A DNA stretch of 64,000 nucleotides, taken from NCBI GenBank assembly GCA_963731125.1, contig CAVSVP010000008.1, positions 1 through 64,000 of the forward strand, in the 5' to 3' direction. Positions 1 to 8,189 of this stretch are shown here, piece after piece (the first letter of the stretch is position 1; each line of letters opens with the position of its first letter). A model generated the notes under the pieces. It was given only the letters and a program-made list of their open reading frames with translations. It did no database searches and had not been told where the DNA came from. This DNA comes from CAVSVP01 sp963731125. Lineage in GTDB: Bacteria; Pseudomonadota; Gammaproteobacteria; Competibacterales; Competibacteraceae. Both the position numbers and the translations under genes were made by a program.

Positions 1-34
1 TATTTACACCAATTTGGATTTAATACCTTATCAT

Positions 35-1473
35 TCCAGCGTTTCGGCTAAAATTGAGTCCAATTCTATTCTCACTACCCGCTGCACACTCGCCCATGCA
101 AGTTGTCCGGAACTTATGCGCTAGTCTCTTCTGGTCTTCCCATCGCATTCAGGCCCGCAAAGATATGGTAAGCATAGAGCCTATCGGAGTCGACCTGTGC
201 CCTGTTCCCAGAGCTGCCCCGAATGAGCTCTCGCGCTGACTTGGCGGTGAGATCCAAGAGGTTCCGCCTGAACCACGTCGCTCCGTGAGCCGCGAGTTCA
301 ACATCGAGATGGCTTAGGAGCCACAGGGACGACTCCACGTCATCCTTGAAGTCCACTCCACTGTTACGCCACCTCGCCTTCGCCGTGCCATGCAGGCGGT
401 TGTCATTGGGCGAAAGATGCTGATGCACGGGTGCAGGGTACGACACGTGCTTTGCGAACCCGAGCGATTCGAGAACACTCACGCCGCCCGGAAAGAAGGA
501 CTTCCCATTATCGCTGAAGACGACAACGTTGCGCGGGATCTGGTAGCGCGCAAAAAACCGGCGCAGAAGCCCGGCACTCTCGCTGGCATAGAGGCGGGTC
601 TCGTTCTGCTCGGCGCCAATAGAGATGACGCGTTTCGCATGGATGCCGAAGCGTGCGAGAGCGTTCACGAGTTTGTCCCTCTCCTGGACCCACGCCTTGC
701 GCCCGACACGATCGCGCCGGAATTTCCCATGGAACGTGAAGAGGACAGGCGGGGTACGGGTTACACCGTCGGACCAGACAACGGTGACGAGGCAGTTCGT
801 GAACCGAGTGATCGCGGTGCTCGATTTTGGCTGAGCGCCACCAGCAGGCGCGTAGGTCAGGCGCCGATCGGTGCGGTGGCCCGTGAACGTGAAGTCGACG
901 CTTGCCAGGAGCCCCTTGAGGTCTCCCGCACGCTGTCGCTCGCTCTTCCACTCAAACATCATCTTCGCGAGCGCGTCGACGTCCACCGTGAAGCCGCTGA
1001 TCTTCACCTGGGAAACCTTCGAACTGAAGCCAAGGGCATGCAGGTAGTCATGCGCCGTCGTCTGGGCAAGCTCCACACCAAAGGCTGACGCGCAGAACGT
1101 CGAGAACGAGGCGAGCGAGACGACCTGGTTCGAGTCGTTCTGAGACAGGACCCAACCGGCTGCCATCTCGCCCTGCTCGTCGTCCAGAAGCGGCGCCGCT
1201 CCGCTGGCCTTCTCCGCCGTGAAGATCCTGCCCGTCGCCGCGTGGGCGTGCACCCAGCGGTCCAAAGACGACTTGGGCACCATGATCTCGGCGTCGGCGA
1301 GAACCTCACGAAAGACCGAGCGCGAGATCCCACGCACCTCCAGCGGGCCCACGAGGCGTGCAACGAGTTCACGCTGGTCTGTAGACAACTCTGTTGACGG
1401 GTACTTGCGCTTCTTGGACATGGGGGGCTCTTCCGGCGAAAACGATAGACTCAATTTTATCCGAAATGCTGGA
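35..1473 (-). mobile_element. Complete insertion sequence with 26-bp terminal inverted repeats
   Basis: The left end (35-60) begins TCCAGCGTTTCGGCTAAAAT and the reverse complement of the right end (1448-1473) begins TCCAGCATTTCGGATAAAAT. The two 26-bp ends differ at two positions. They bracket a single transposase gene on the minus strand. The element is about 1.44 kb. I could not find a clear target-site duplication outside the repeats, so the outermost bases are uncertain by a few positions. The IS family is not certain; the transposase has the spacing of the IS630/Tc1 superfamily. Confidence 0.8.
114..1421 (-). CDS. DDE/D transposase, IS630/Tc1-mariner-like
   Basis: Cuts and joins the ends of the surrounding insertion sequence. 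The start at 1421 (protein MSKKRKYPS...) is chosen because a longer reading frame would run through the right inverted repeat; GGAAGAG lies upstream. The N-terminal part looks like helix-turn-helix DNA-binding domains. The catalytic core has a first Asp in LLASVDFTF, a second in VVFSDNGKSFF, and after 35 residues a third acidic residue in LSPNDNRLHG, i.e. a DD35D pattern like mariner rather than the usual DDE. The length of 435 residues is full and there are no internal stops, so the element may be active. The assignment to a superfamily is by motif spacing; the exact IS family is unknown. Confidence 0.75.
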   Translation of the reverse strand: MSKKRKYPSTELSTDQRELVARLVGPLEVRGISRSVFREVLADAEIMVPKSSLDRWVHAHAATGRIFTAEKASGAAPLLDDEQGEMAAGWVLSQNDSNQVVSLASFSTFCASAFGVELAQTTAHDYLHALGFSSKVSQVKISGFTVDVDALAKMMFEWKSERQRAGDLKGLLASVDFTFTGHRTDRRLTYAPAGGAQPKSSTAITRFTNCLVTVVWSDGVTRTPPVLFTFHGKFRRDRVGRKAWVQERDKLVNALARFGIHAKRVISIGAEQNETRLYASESAGLLRRFFARYQIPRNVVVFSDNGKSFFPGGVSVLESLGFAKHVSYPAPVHQHLSPNDNRLHGTAKARWRNSGVDFKDDVESSLWLLSHLDVELAAHGATWFRRNLLDLTAKSARELIRGSSGNRAQVDSDRLYAYHIFAGLNAMGRPEETSA

Positions 1474-1685
1474 TTATTTGAATCATCGAGTACGGTAAAC
1501 GGAGTACGAATTGAAGTGTATTTTTTACGAATTGGTATGAGATGACAAATAGCTGTGTGGAATGCCATAGTCGATTTGCCGTCGATAGATTTCCCGGTCT
1601 GGTTGCAAAGTAAGTATTTTGTTGTGGGAACTTGGTAGGGATGCCAAGGCGTTTATGTCTAGATACTCAAGGAGTCCGGGTAAAA

Positions 1686-2576
1686 TTAGTCCAGATAGCG
1701 TCTCAGCAGACCTGTATAAGCGTCGATGCGTCGGTCCCTCAAATAGGGCCAGATCCGGCGGATTTGCTCTGAACGTGCTAAATCCACTTCTGCCGCCAAG
1801 ACTACTTGCCGATCGGTGGAAGCGCTGGCCAGTATCTCACCTTGAGGTCCCGCGATAAAACTGCTGCCCCAAAACAGCGCACCCGCTGTTTGTGCGCAGG
1901 GGTCCGGCTCGAAACCGACCCGATTGCAAACCAGCACCGGAATGCCGTTGGCGATGGCATGGGCCCGCTGAATGGTGAGCCACGCTTCACGTTGGCGCTG
2001 GCGCTCCAGCTCACTGTCATCCGGATTCCAGCCGATGGCGGTGGGGTAGAGCAGCAGCTCTGCTCCCGCCAGGGCCATTAGACGGGCGCCTTCGGGAAAC
2101 CATTGATCCCAGCATACCAACACACCAAGCTTTCCCAGCGAGGTCGAAATAGGCGTAAATCCTAGATCGCCGGGCGTAAAATAAAATTTCTCATAGTAGC
2201 CGGGATCATCCGGAATGTGCATTTTGCGATAAATGCCGGCAATTTGGCCGTTGCGCTCCAGGACGACGGCGGTATTGTGATACAGCCCCGGGGCGCGGCG
2301 CTCAAATAGGGAAGCTATCAAAACAATGCCCAGTTCCTCAGCCACGGTGCCCAATTGTTGGGTCGTAGGGCCGGGAATGGGTTCAGCCAAATCAAAGATC
2401 TCCGGGTTTTCTATCTGACAAAAGTAGAGCCCGGCGTGAAGTTCCTGGAGCAGCACCAGTTGGGCGCCCTGGGCGGCGGCTTCGTGGATACCCTGAATAG
2501 AGACCGCCAAATTGGCGGTGTGGTCAGCGGTGCAGGCCTGCTGGACCAAGCCAACGGTTAAGAGACGCTGTTTCAT
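1686..2576 (-). CDS. aguB: N-carbamoylputrescine amidase
   Basis: Hydrolyses N-carbamoylputrescine to putrescine, CO2 and ammonia, the last step of the agmatine route to polyamines. The 296-residue protein is a nitrilase-superfamily enzyme; the Glu-Lys-Cys triad is visible as E45 (LLLQELHAG), K118 (YRKMHIPDD) and C155 (LVCWDQWFPE). The last motif and the overall length are typical of AguB rather than of other nitrilases. It lies downstream of aguA on the same strand with about 50 bp between them, so the two probably form an operon. No arginine decarboxylase gene is in the window to supply agmatine. Cytoplasmic; no signal peptide. Confidence 0.92.
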   Translation of the reverse strand: MKQRLLTVGLVQQACTADHTANLAVSIQGIHEAAAQGAQLVLLQELHAGLYFCQIENPEIFDLAEPIPGPTTQQLGTVAEELGIVLIASLFERRAPGLYHNTAVVLERNGQIAGIYRKMHIPDDPGYYEKFYFTPGDLGFTPISTSLGKLGVLVCWDQWFPEGARLMALAGAELLLYPTAIGWNPDDSELERQRQREAWLTIQRAHAIANGIPVLVCNRVGFEPDPCAQTAGALFWGSSFIAGPQGEILASASTDRQVVLAAEVDLARSEQIRRIWPYLRDRRIDAYTGLLRRYLD

Positions 2577-2629
2577 AAAAAAGCTCCCCCGACGTTTGCC
2601 TTATGGATGGGAAGTTACGTTCTAGCAAG

Positions 2630-3709
2630 TCATGCTGAATACGCTGTCTGAGGATGTCCCATCGCTATGCCTCTAGGTAACTGCATGGTAACGCAATGCA
2701 AACTGCCATACTGCTGAAGCAAAATTGAGCAGTTGATACCAATGACCTCGCGGGTGGGAAAACAGCTGCGCAGCCGTTCTAGCGCTGTTTTATCGGCCGG
2801 GTCGGCGTAGGTCGGAACCAGCACGGCTTCGTTCAAGATTAAAAAATTAGCGTAACCGGCAGGTAAGCGGCTACCGCCTGCGCTGAATTTTGCCTCCGGC
2901 AGCGGCAGCGGTATCAGACGATAAGGCATGCCATGGCGGGTGCGCAGCGTACGCAATTCACCCGCCATTGCGTCGAGCGCAGCGAAATGTTCATCATCCT
3001 CGTTTTCGCAACTTTGATAGACAATGGTTTCGGGATCGCAGAAACGGGCCAGGGTGTCGATATGGCTGTCGGTATCATCTCCCATCAACTGCCCGTGCTG
3101 TAACCACAGGAAGCGCTCGATTCCCAGAATTTCTCCTAGACGGCTTTCCAAAGTCTGGCGAGTCAAGCCATTGCGGTTTGCCGACAATAGACACCGGTGT
3201 GTCGTCAGTAAGGTGCCTTGGCCATCGCATTCAATGCTGCCTCCTTCTACTATTAATTCCACAGATTGCAGCGGAGTAGTCCCGAATGCGCCGGCGGCGT
3301 AGAGGCGCTGGGTAATTTGATTATCGAGGTGATAAGGGAATTTCTCCCCCCAGCCATTGAAGCGGAAGTCCAGCAACACCGGCCGAGCGTCCCGATAAAT
3401 AGTAATAGGGCCGTGGTCGCGAGCCCAACTGTCATTGGAGGGAATCTCATAGAGGCAAATCCGCTCGAGCTGTGCTCCGTAAGTGGCGAGTTTCCTCTGA
3501 ATATGGGCGCAATGGTCTGCGTCGTAGCCGCTAATGATGACCGTTTGCCGGTGGCTGATCTGTGTCGCCAGTTCGGAAAATGTTTCTTCTACCTGGATCA
3601 ACCAAGGCTGCCAGGCACTGTGGGCATGCGGCCAGGTCAGCAGGGTGCCGGCTTGGGTTTCCCATTCGGCGGGAAGTACGGTAGCGACGCAGGACATGGG
3701 CGAAGGCAT
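2630..3709 (-). CDS. aguA: Agmatine deiminase
   Basis: Converts agmatine to N-carbamoylputrescine and ammonia, feeding AguB next door. The 359-residue protein belongs to the peptidylarginine deiminase-like guanidino-modifying family. Visible motifs are WARDHGPI (about 95-102), EGGSIE (155-160), GDDTDSHID (210-218) with the catalytic His, and the nucleophile Cys339 in GSLHCVTMQLP near the C-terminus. The length matches the family (340-370). A second possible start lies four codons in. The pair aguA-aguB is a common arrangement in Gammaproteobacteria and lets the cell make putrescine or use agmatine as a nitrogen source. Confidence 0.92.
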   Translation of the reverse strand: MPSPMSCVATVLPAEWETQAGTLLTWPHAHSAWQPWLIQVEETFSELATQISHRQTVIISGYDADHCAHIQRKLATYGAQLERICLYEIPSNDSWARDHGPITIYRDARPVLLDFRFNGWGEKFPYHLDNQITQRLYAAGAFGTTPLQSVELIVEGGSIECDGQGTLLTTHRCLLSANRNGLTRQTLESRLGEILGIERFLWLQHGQLMGDDTDSHIDTLARFCDPETIVYQSCENEDDEHFAALDAMAGELRTLRTRHGMPYRLIPLPLPEAKFSAGGSRLPAGYANFLILNEAVLVPTYADPADKTALERLRSCFPTREVIGINCSILLQQYGSLHCVTMQLPRGIAMGHPQTAYSA

Positions 3710-3739
3710 CTAATTGGCGCTTAGCAAACGGACCGATAG

Positions 3740-4510
3740 TTAACCAATAATGATTTGCATGTCGGCGGAGCGGTTGAAAAAAAAAGAGGGCTTCATACCA
3801 AACATATTTCTAAACGCCCGGCTAAAATGTGCTGAGTCGGAAAATCCCGCATTGAGGGCGGCGTCGGTTAGGGTTTCGCCGGCAGCGACCAGCGTTGCTA
3901 CCGCCTTCATGCGATGCCATTGCCGAAAACGGCGAATCGGCACCCCCGTTTGTTCCTTGAATAAATGCACGAGCCGGGTTGGCGATAAGCTGATGCTATT
4001 GGCTAGTGCTTCTACTGAATAACTCTGAGAGATATCGTCTTTAATGAGTTGCACGACTTTATGGATTCGGGCGTCGAGGGAATGGTGTGCCTGGGGCGCT
4101 ATTTTTTGGGGATCAATAATATTTTCAAGAATTTCATAAACCATGGTAGCTCCATAGTCGCTGCGGTTTAAATCACCCAAAATAGCGAGTGCTTGATCTT
4201 CATGAGTCAGCTTGTATAAGCACTGCCATTCTCCTCCCGTCATAGCGTTTCGCAAAATAGTATAATGCTCGCTTTCCGGGTCTAGAAACAAGATCGCCAT
4301 TTGTACGGTTCCGGTGTGAATTTCGTGCATACAGCCGGGAGGAATTAACACGCTTCTGCAAGCTCGTTGTTGGCTGTCTTCACTTTCCAGCACTTGCAAG
4401 GCATTATCGACTCCCATACATAACGCCGCCGCACCTAGGCGATGTTCAGACAGCAGCGGCAATTGCCCCAGATAAAGTATACGATTTTCCCAAATATAAA
4501 GCTTATTCAC
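3740..4510 (-). CDS. AraC-family transcriptional regulator (possible PruR-like regulator of putA)
   Basis: Transcription factor of 256 residues. The C-terminal 100 residues carry the two helix-turn-helix motifs of AraC/XylS proteins: the first around SVEALANSISLSPTRLVHLF, then IRRFRQWHRMKAV, and the second around TDAALNAGFSDSAHFSRAF. The N-terminal half is a likely cupin sensing domain. The gene is divergent from putA with about 250 bp between the two starts, and aguA ends 30 bp downstream. In Pseudomonas an AraC-type protein (PruR) activates putA and putP in response to proline, so a role in proline control is the simplest inference; control of the agu genes is the alternative. Confidence 0.85.
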   Translation of the reverse strand: MNKLYIWENRILYLGQLPLLSEHRLGAAALCMGVDNALQVLESEDSQQRACRSVLIPPGCMHEIHTGTVQMAILFLDPESEHYTILRNAMTGGEWQCLYKLTHEDQALAILGDLNRSDYGATMVYEILENIIDPQKIAPQAHHSLDARIHKVVQLIKDDISQSYSVEALANSISLSPTRLVHLFKEQTGVPIRRFRQWHRMKAVATLVAAGETLTDAALNAGFSDSAHFSRAFRNMFGMKPSFFFNRSADMQIIIG

Positions 4511-4758
4511 AATCTAGCACCAAGGAAGGACACCGCGGTAATCGCTCCAGCACGTTGGACACAGTTTTTTGCCTTTTGACGCTATCTTAGCGTTCTTCGT
4601 CAAGGACCTTGCAAAGTGCGTTTGCCAGGCCACTCAAAAATGACTCAAGAATAGCCGTGCTGCAAGCTATCGACGAGGGTGAAAAAAACGGCGGGCTGTT
4701 TTCCGCCGATGATTGGTCTATTCTCATTAACATAGAGCGACCCAGAGGACCTAGTCCA

Positions 4759-7700
4759 ATGAAATTCTTCGAACCTAGTATTGCATCCGATCCTCTCTAT
4801 GCTCCCGTTATCGCCGCGTATTACACCGATGAGAGTGAACATGTAGCGCTGTTGCTTAGAGAAGCCATGCTGTCCCCAGAGTTGCGACGGTGTATCACCG
4901 AGCGGGCCAGGACCCTCGTGACCGAAGTGCGCCGGCAGGGTCCCAGGAGTGGCATCGATGGTCTGATGCATGAATATGATCTCTCTACCCAGGAGGGTGT
5001 GGTGCTTATGTGTCTGGCCGAGGCGTTATTGCGGATTCCCGACGCCGAAACCGTTGACAATCTTATCTATGACAAGCTTAGCGCCGGCGCCTGGGAAAAA
5101 CACCTCGGGCAAAGCGATTCCCTGTTTGTCAATGCCTCCACATGGGGGCTGATGCTAACCGGGCGGATGGTCAAGCTCAAGGATCGGAAGGGCACCTTTA
5201 GGCGTCTTCTCCAACGTAGCGGTGAACCGGTGCTTCGCCAAGCCATTCGTCAAGCCATGGGAATTCTTGGCCGGCAGTTTGTGATGGGCCGCACGGTTAA
5301 GGCTGCCCTGGCTCGCAGCCGTCCAGAGCAGGAGCTGGGCTATCGGCATTCCTTCGATATGCTGGGTGAAGCGGCCCGAACTTCCCAGGCCGCCGAACGC
5401 TATTTTCATGCCTATGAGGATGCCATTGCCGCCATCGGCGAGGTGGCGCAGAATCGGGGTCCCGTGGAGGGGCCGGGGATTTCGGTCAAACTGTCGGCGC
5501 TGCATCCTCGTTATGAACTGGCTCAGGGCGAGCGGATGCTGAATGAACTGCTGCCGCGGCTGCGCTCCCTGGCGTTACAGGCTAAATCCCACAACATCGG
5601 CTTAAATATCGATTCCGAAGAAGCCGCCCGGATTGATCTGTCCCTGGAACTTCTTAAAGCCTTGTTTTCCGATCCTGCCTTCAAAGGCTGGGATGGCTTG
5701 GGTCTGGCCGTGCCGGCCTATCAAAAGCGGGCGATTTATATCATTGACTGGCTGGCCGATTTGGCTCGCCACCAGGGCCGCCGCCTTATGGTACGGCTGG
5801 TGAAGGGAGCCTACTGGGATGCCGAAATCAAACGCGCCCAGGAACTGGGGCTGGAAGGCTATCCTGTGTTTACCCGTAAGGCCTCTACCGACGTCTCCTA
5901 TTTGGCCTGTGCTCGTAAGTTGCTGGCGGCACCCGATGCCTTCTATCCCCAGTTTGCCAGCCATAATGCCCATACGGTGGCAGCGGTTCTGGAGATGGCG
6001 GGTGACCGGCGGGATTTCGAATTTCAACGTCTGCATGGCATGGGCGAATCGTTGTATGACCAAGTGGTAAGTTCCCAGGGCTTAAACAGGCCCTGCCGGA
6101 TTTATGCTCCTGTCGGCAATCACGAGGATCTGTTGGCCTACCTGGTACGGCGTCTGCTGGAAAACGGCTCCAATACGTCCTTTGTCAACCGCATTATTGA
6201 CCGTGACGCACCGATCGACGCCATTATCGCCGATCCGGTTGCCAAAGTGGCGGCGTTGCCGCAGATTCCACATCCACGTATTCCGCTGCCCCGCTATCTC
6301 TATGGCACCCAACGGTTTAACTCAAAAGGCGTCGAGCTTAGCGATATCCAACGCCTTAGAGACCTGGCACGGGACATGAGGGCCGCTGTCGATCGGGATT
6401 GGCAGGCAGCTCCTTTAATCGGTGGTGTGGCTCGCAACGGTGAAGGCAAGGCGGTGCTCTCGCCGGCTGATCGGCGGCGCCGCGTAGGCACAGTGGTAGA
6501 AGCCAGCGCCGACGATATTGACCAGGCGATGCTGCTGGCCAGTCGCGCAGCGCCGGGCTGGGATGCGACGCTGGCGGAGGAGCGGGCAGCTTGCCTAGAG
6601 CGGGCGGCGGACCTGATGGAAGCGGAAATGCCGACGCTGATGGCGCTCTGCGCACACGAGGCCGGTAAAACGCTTACCGACGGTGTTGCCGAAGTGCGCG
6701 AAGCGGTGGATTTTTGCCGCTATTATGCGATGCGCGCCAGGGCCGATTTCGCCGCTCCGCAAATCCTGCCAGGACCTACCGGGGAAAAGGATCAGCTTAG
6801 CTTGCACGGGCGCGGCGTATTCGTCTGTATCAGTCCTTGGAATTTTCCCTTAGCCATTTTTACCGGACAGCTGACGGCGGCCCTGGTGGCCGGCAATACG
6901 GTGGTAGCCAAGCCGGCCGAGCAGACGCCCCTGATTGCCGCCTACGCCGTGCAACTGTTACATCGGGCCGGCGTGCCCGTTGATGTTTTGCAACTATTGC
7001 CCGGTGATGGTGCAGTGGGCGCCCGCCTGGTCAAGGACCCCCGTGTGGCGGGGGTGGCGTTTACCGGTTCCATTGAGGCGGCTTGGTCTATTAACCGCAG
7101 CCTGGCCGCCCGCCAGGGTCCTATTGTGCCGCTGGTCGCCGAGACCGGCGGGCAGAACGTAATGATTGTCGACTCTTCGGCCTTGCCCGAACAGGTTGTG
7201 GTAGATGCCCTGTCTTCCAGCTTCCAGAGTGCCGGGCAGCGCTGTTCTGCGTTGCGGGTGCTGTATGTTCAGGAAGATATTGCGCCGCGGCTGATTGACA
7301 TGCTGGCGGGAGCCATGGCAGAACTGTGCATCGGAGATCCTACCCATCTGGCTACCGACGTCGGACCCGTAATCGACGAGGATGCGTTGGGGATGTTGCA
7401 GCGCCATGTCGAGCGCATGGAGCGGGAGGGCCGCTTAATCTACCGTTGCGATCTGCCACCGTCCACGGTTCATGGTACTTTTTTTCCGCCTCAAGCCTAT
7501 GAAATTGAAGATATTACTCGGCTGGAACGGGAAGTGTTCGGTCCCGTCTTCCATTTAGTGCGCTATAAGGCCAGTGAGCTAGACAGAGTGATCGATGCGG
7601 TCAATAGCACTGGTTATGGGCTAACCTTTGGTATTCACAGCCGTATCGATAACACCGTCCGTCATGTCACCAGTCGGATCCGCTCCGGCAACGCCTATGT

Positions 7701-7890
7701 CAACCGCAATATGATCGGTGCCGTGGTGGGAGTGCAACCGTTCGGCGGCGAGGGGTTATCCGGGACCGGCCCCAAGGCCGGCGGTCCCCATTACCTTTAC
7801 CGCTTTGCCACTGAACGGACATTGAGCATCAATACTACGGCGGCTGGGGGTAATGCCTCGCTGATGTCGTTGCAAGAAGGCGACGAGTAA
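4759..7890 (+). CDS. putA: Bifunctional proline dehydrogenase / L-glutamate gamma-semialdehyde dehydrogenase
   Basis: Oxidises proline to glutamate in two steps, passing electrons to the membrane quinone pool. The start at 4759 is preferred over upstream in-frame starts because AGAGGA lies 9 bases before it and the protein MKFFEPSIASDP matches the PutA N-terminus. The first half is a FAD-dependent TIM barrel with KLSALHPRYE, RLVKGAYWDAEIKRAQ and LHGMGESLYDQV. The second half is an aldehyde dehydrogenase with SPWNFPLAIFTGQ, AETGGQN and the catalytic Cys in SAGQRCSALR. At 1043 residues, with no ribbon-helix-helix DNA-binding domain, it is the non-repressor type of PutA, so regulation must come from elsewhere, probably the divergent AraC gene. 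Confidence 0.95.
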   Translation: MKFFEPSIASDPLYAPVIAAYYTDESEHVALLLREAMLSPELRRCITERARTLVTEVRRQGPRSGIDGLMHEYDLSTQEGVVLMCLAEALLRIPDAETVDNLIYDKLSAGAWEKHLGQSDSLFVNASTWGLMLTGRMVKLKDRKGTFRRLLQRSGEPVLRQAIRQAMGILGRQFVMGRTVKAALARSRPEQELGYRHSFDMLGEAARTSQAAERYFHAYEDAIAAIGEVAQNRGPVEGPGISVKLSALHPRYELAQGERMLNELLPRLRSLALQAKSHNIGLNIDSEEAARIDLSLELLKALFSDPAFKGWDGLGLAVPAYQKRAIYIIDWLADLARHQGRRLMVRLVKGAYWDAEIKRAQELGLEGYPVFTRKASTDVSYLACARKLLAAPDAFYPQFASHNAHTVAAVLEMAGDRRDFEFQRLHGMGESLYDQVVSSQGLNRPCRIYAPVGNHEDLLAYLVRRLLENGSNTSFVNRIIDRDAPIDAIIADPVAKVAALPQIPHPRIPLPRYLYGTQRFNSKGVELSDIQRLRDLARDMRAAVDRDWQAAPLIGGVARNGEGKAVLSPADRRRRVGTVVEASADDIDQAMLLASRAAPGWDATLAEERAACLERAADLMEAEMPTLMALCAHEAGKTLTDGVAEVREAVDFCRYYAMRARADFAAPQILPGPTGEKDQLSLHGRGVFVCISPWNFPLAIFTGQLTAALVAGNTVVAKPAEQTPLIAAYAVQLLHRAGVPVDVLQLLPGDGAVGARLVKDPRVAGVAFTGSIEAAWSINRSLAARQGPIVPLVAETGGQNVMIVDSSALPEQVVVDALSSSFQSAGQRCSALRVLYVQEDIAPRLIDMLAGAMAELCIGDPTHLATDVGPVIDEDALGMLQRHVERMEREGRLIYRCDLPPSTVHGTFFPPQAYEIEDITRLEREVFGPVFHLVRYKASELDRVIDAVNSTGYGLTFGIHSRIDNTVRHVTSRIRSGNAYVNRNMIGAVVGVQPFGGEGLSGTGPKAGGPHYLYRFATERTLSINTTAAGGNASLMSLQEGDE

Positions 7891-7908
7891 TACCGTTTTT
7901 CTAATTAA

Positions 7909-8036
7909 AGCTGCATGAGTTGGGGTGTCATCAGCAGCACACAGGTGATGTATGCGTTAGCGAATCCAGGCAGGATAGCCTGGTTAAGCGGCGCTGACAC
8001 CGCGGCTCATGCATAAGCATTAATGAGATTTGGTAT
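7909..8036 (+). repeat. Dispersed intergenic repeat, copy 1
   Basis: About 128 bp between putA and the small peptide gene. It shares ordered blocks with the reverse complement of 18286-18404: TGGGGT..TCATCAGCAG, ACACAG, TGCG.TAGCGAATCC.GGCAGGA, AGCCT, AGCGGC, GCTCA and AGCATTAATGAGATTT.GTAT. The blocks occur in the same order with similar spacing, so the two are copies of one element. The middle differs between copies. In this copy TGCATGAG near the start can pair with CTCATGCA at 8008-8015. It could be a small non-autonomous mobile element or a structured RNA. Confidence 0.7.
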
Positions 8037-8076
8037 AAGGCGTCACAATTACAACCACAACAACAGGAGAAATCCG

Positions 8077-8184
8077 ATGGAACAACATTCCTTATCCTTT
8101 GCCACCTGGTTCTGGCTAATCGTTCCTATGACAACGGTGGTGATCCTTTGCATCATTACCTACTTCACGGAAACCAAGGAGTAG
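8077..8184 (+). CDS. 35-residue single-pass membrane peptide upstream of putP
   Basis: A short open frame starting MEQHSLSFATWFW, with ACAGGAGA seven bases before the ATG and a stop five bases before the putP start. It contains one hydrophobic stretch (about residues 10-30) and a charged tail ending TKE. The good ribosome site and tight coupling to putP suggest a real translated peptide. Very short one-helix accessory proteins are known to be encoded beside some sodium/solute symporters, so a role in assembly or stability of PutP is plausible. It could alternatively be a leader whose translation controls putP. No homology search could be run. Confidence 0.6.
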   Translation: MEQHSLSFATWFWLIVPMTTVVILCIITYFTETKE

Positions 8185-8189
8185 GCCTT

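Noticed and set aside
390..1088. Long plus-strand frame opposite the first transposase.
   Set aside because: Shadow of the transposase gene; the minus-strand frame has catalytic motifs and lies between inverted repeats.
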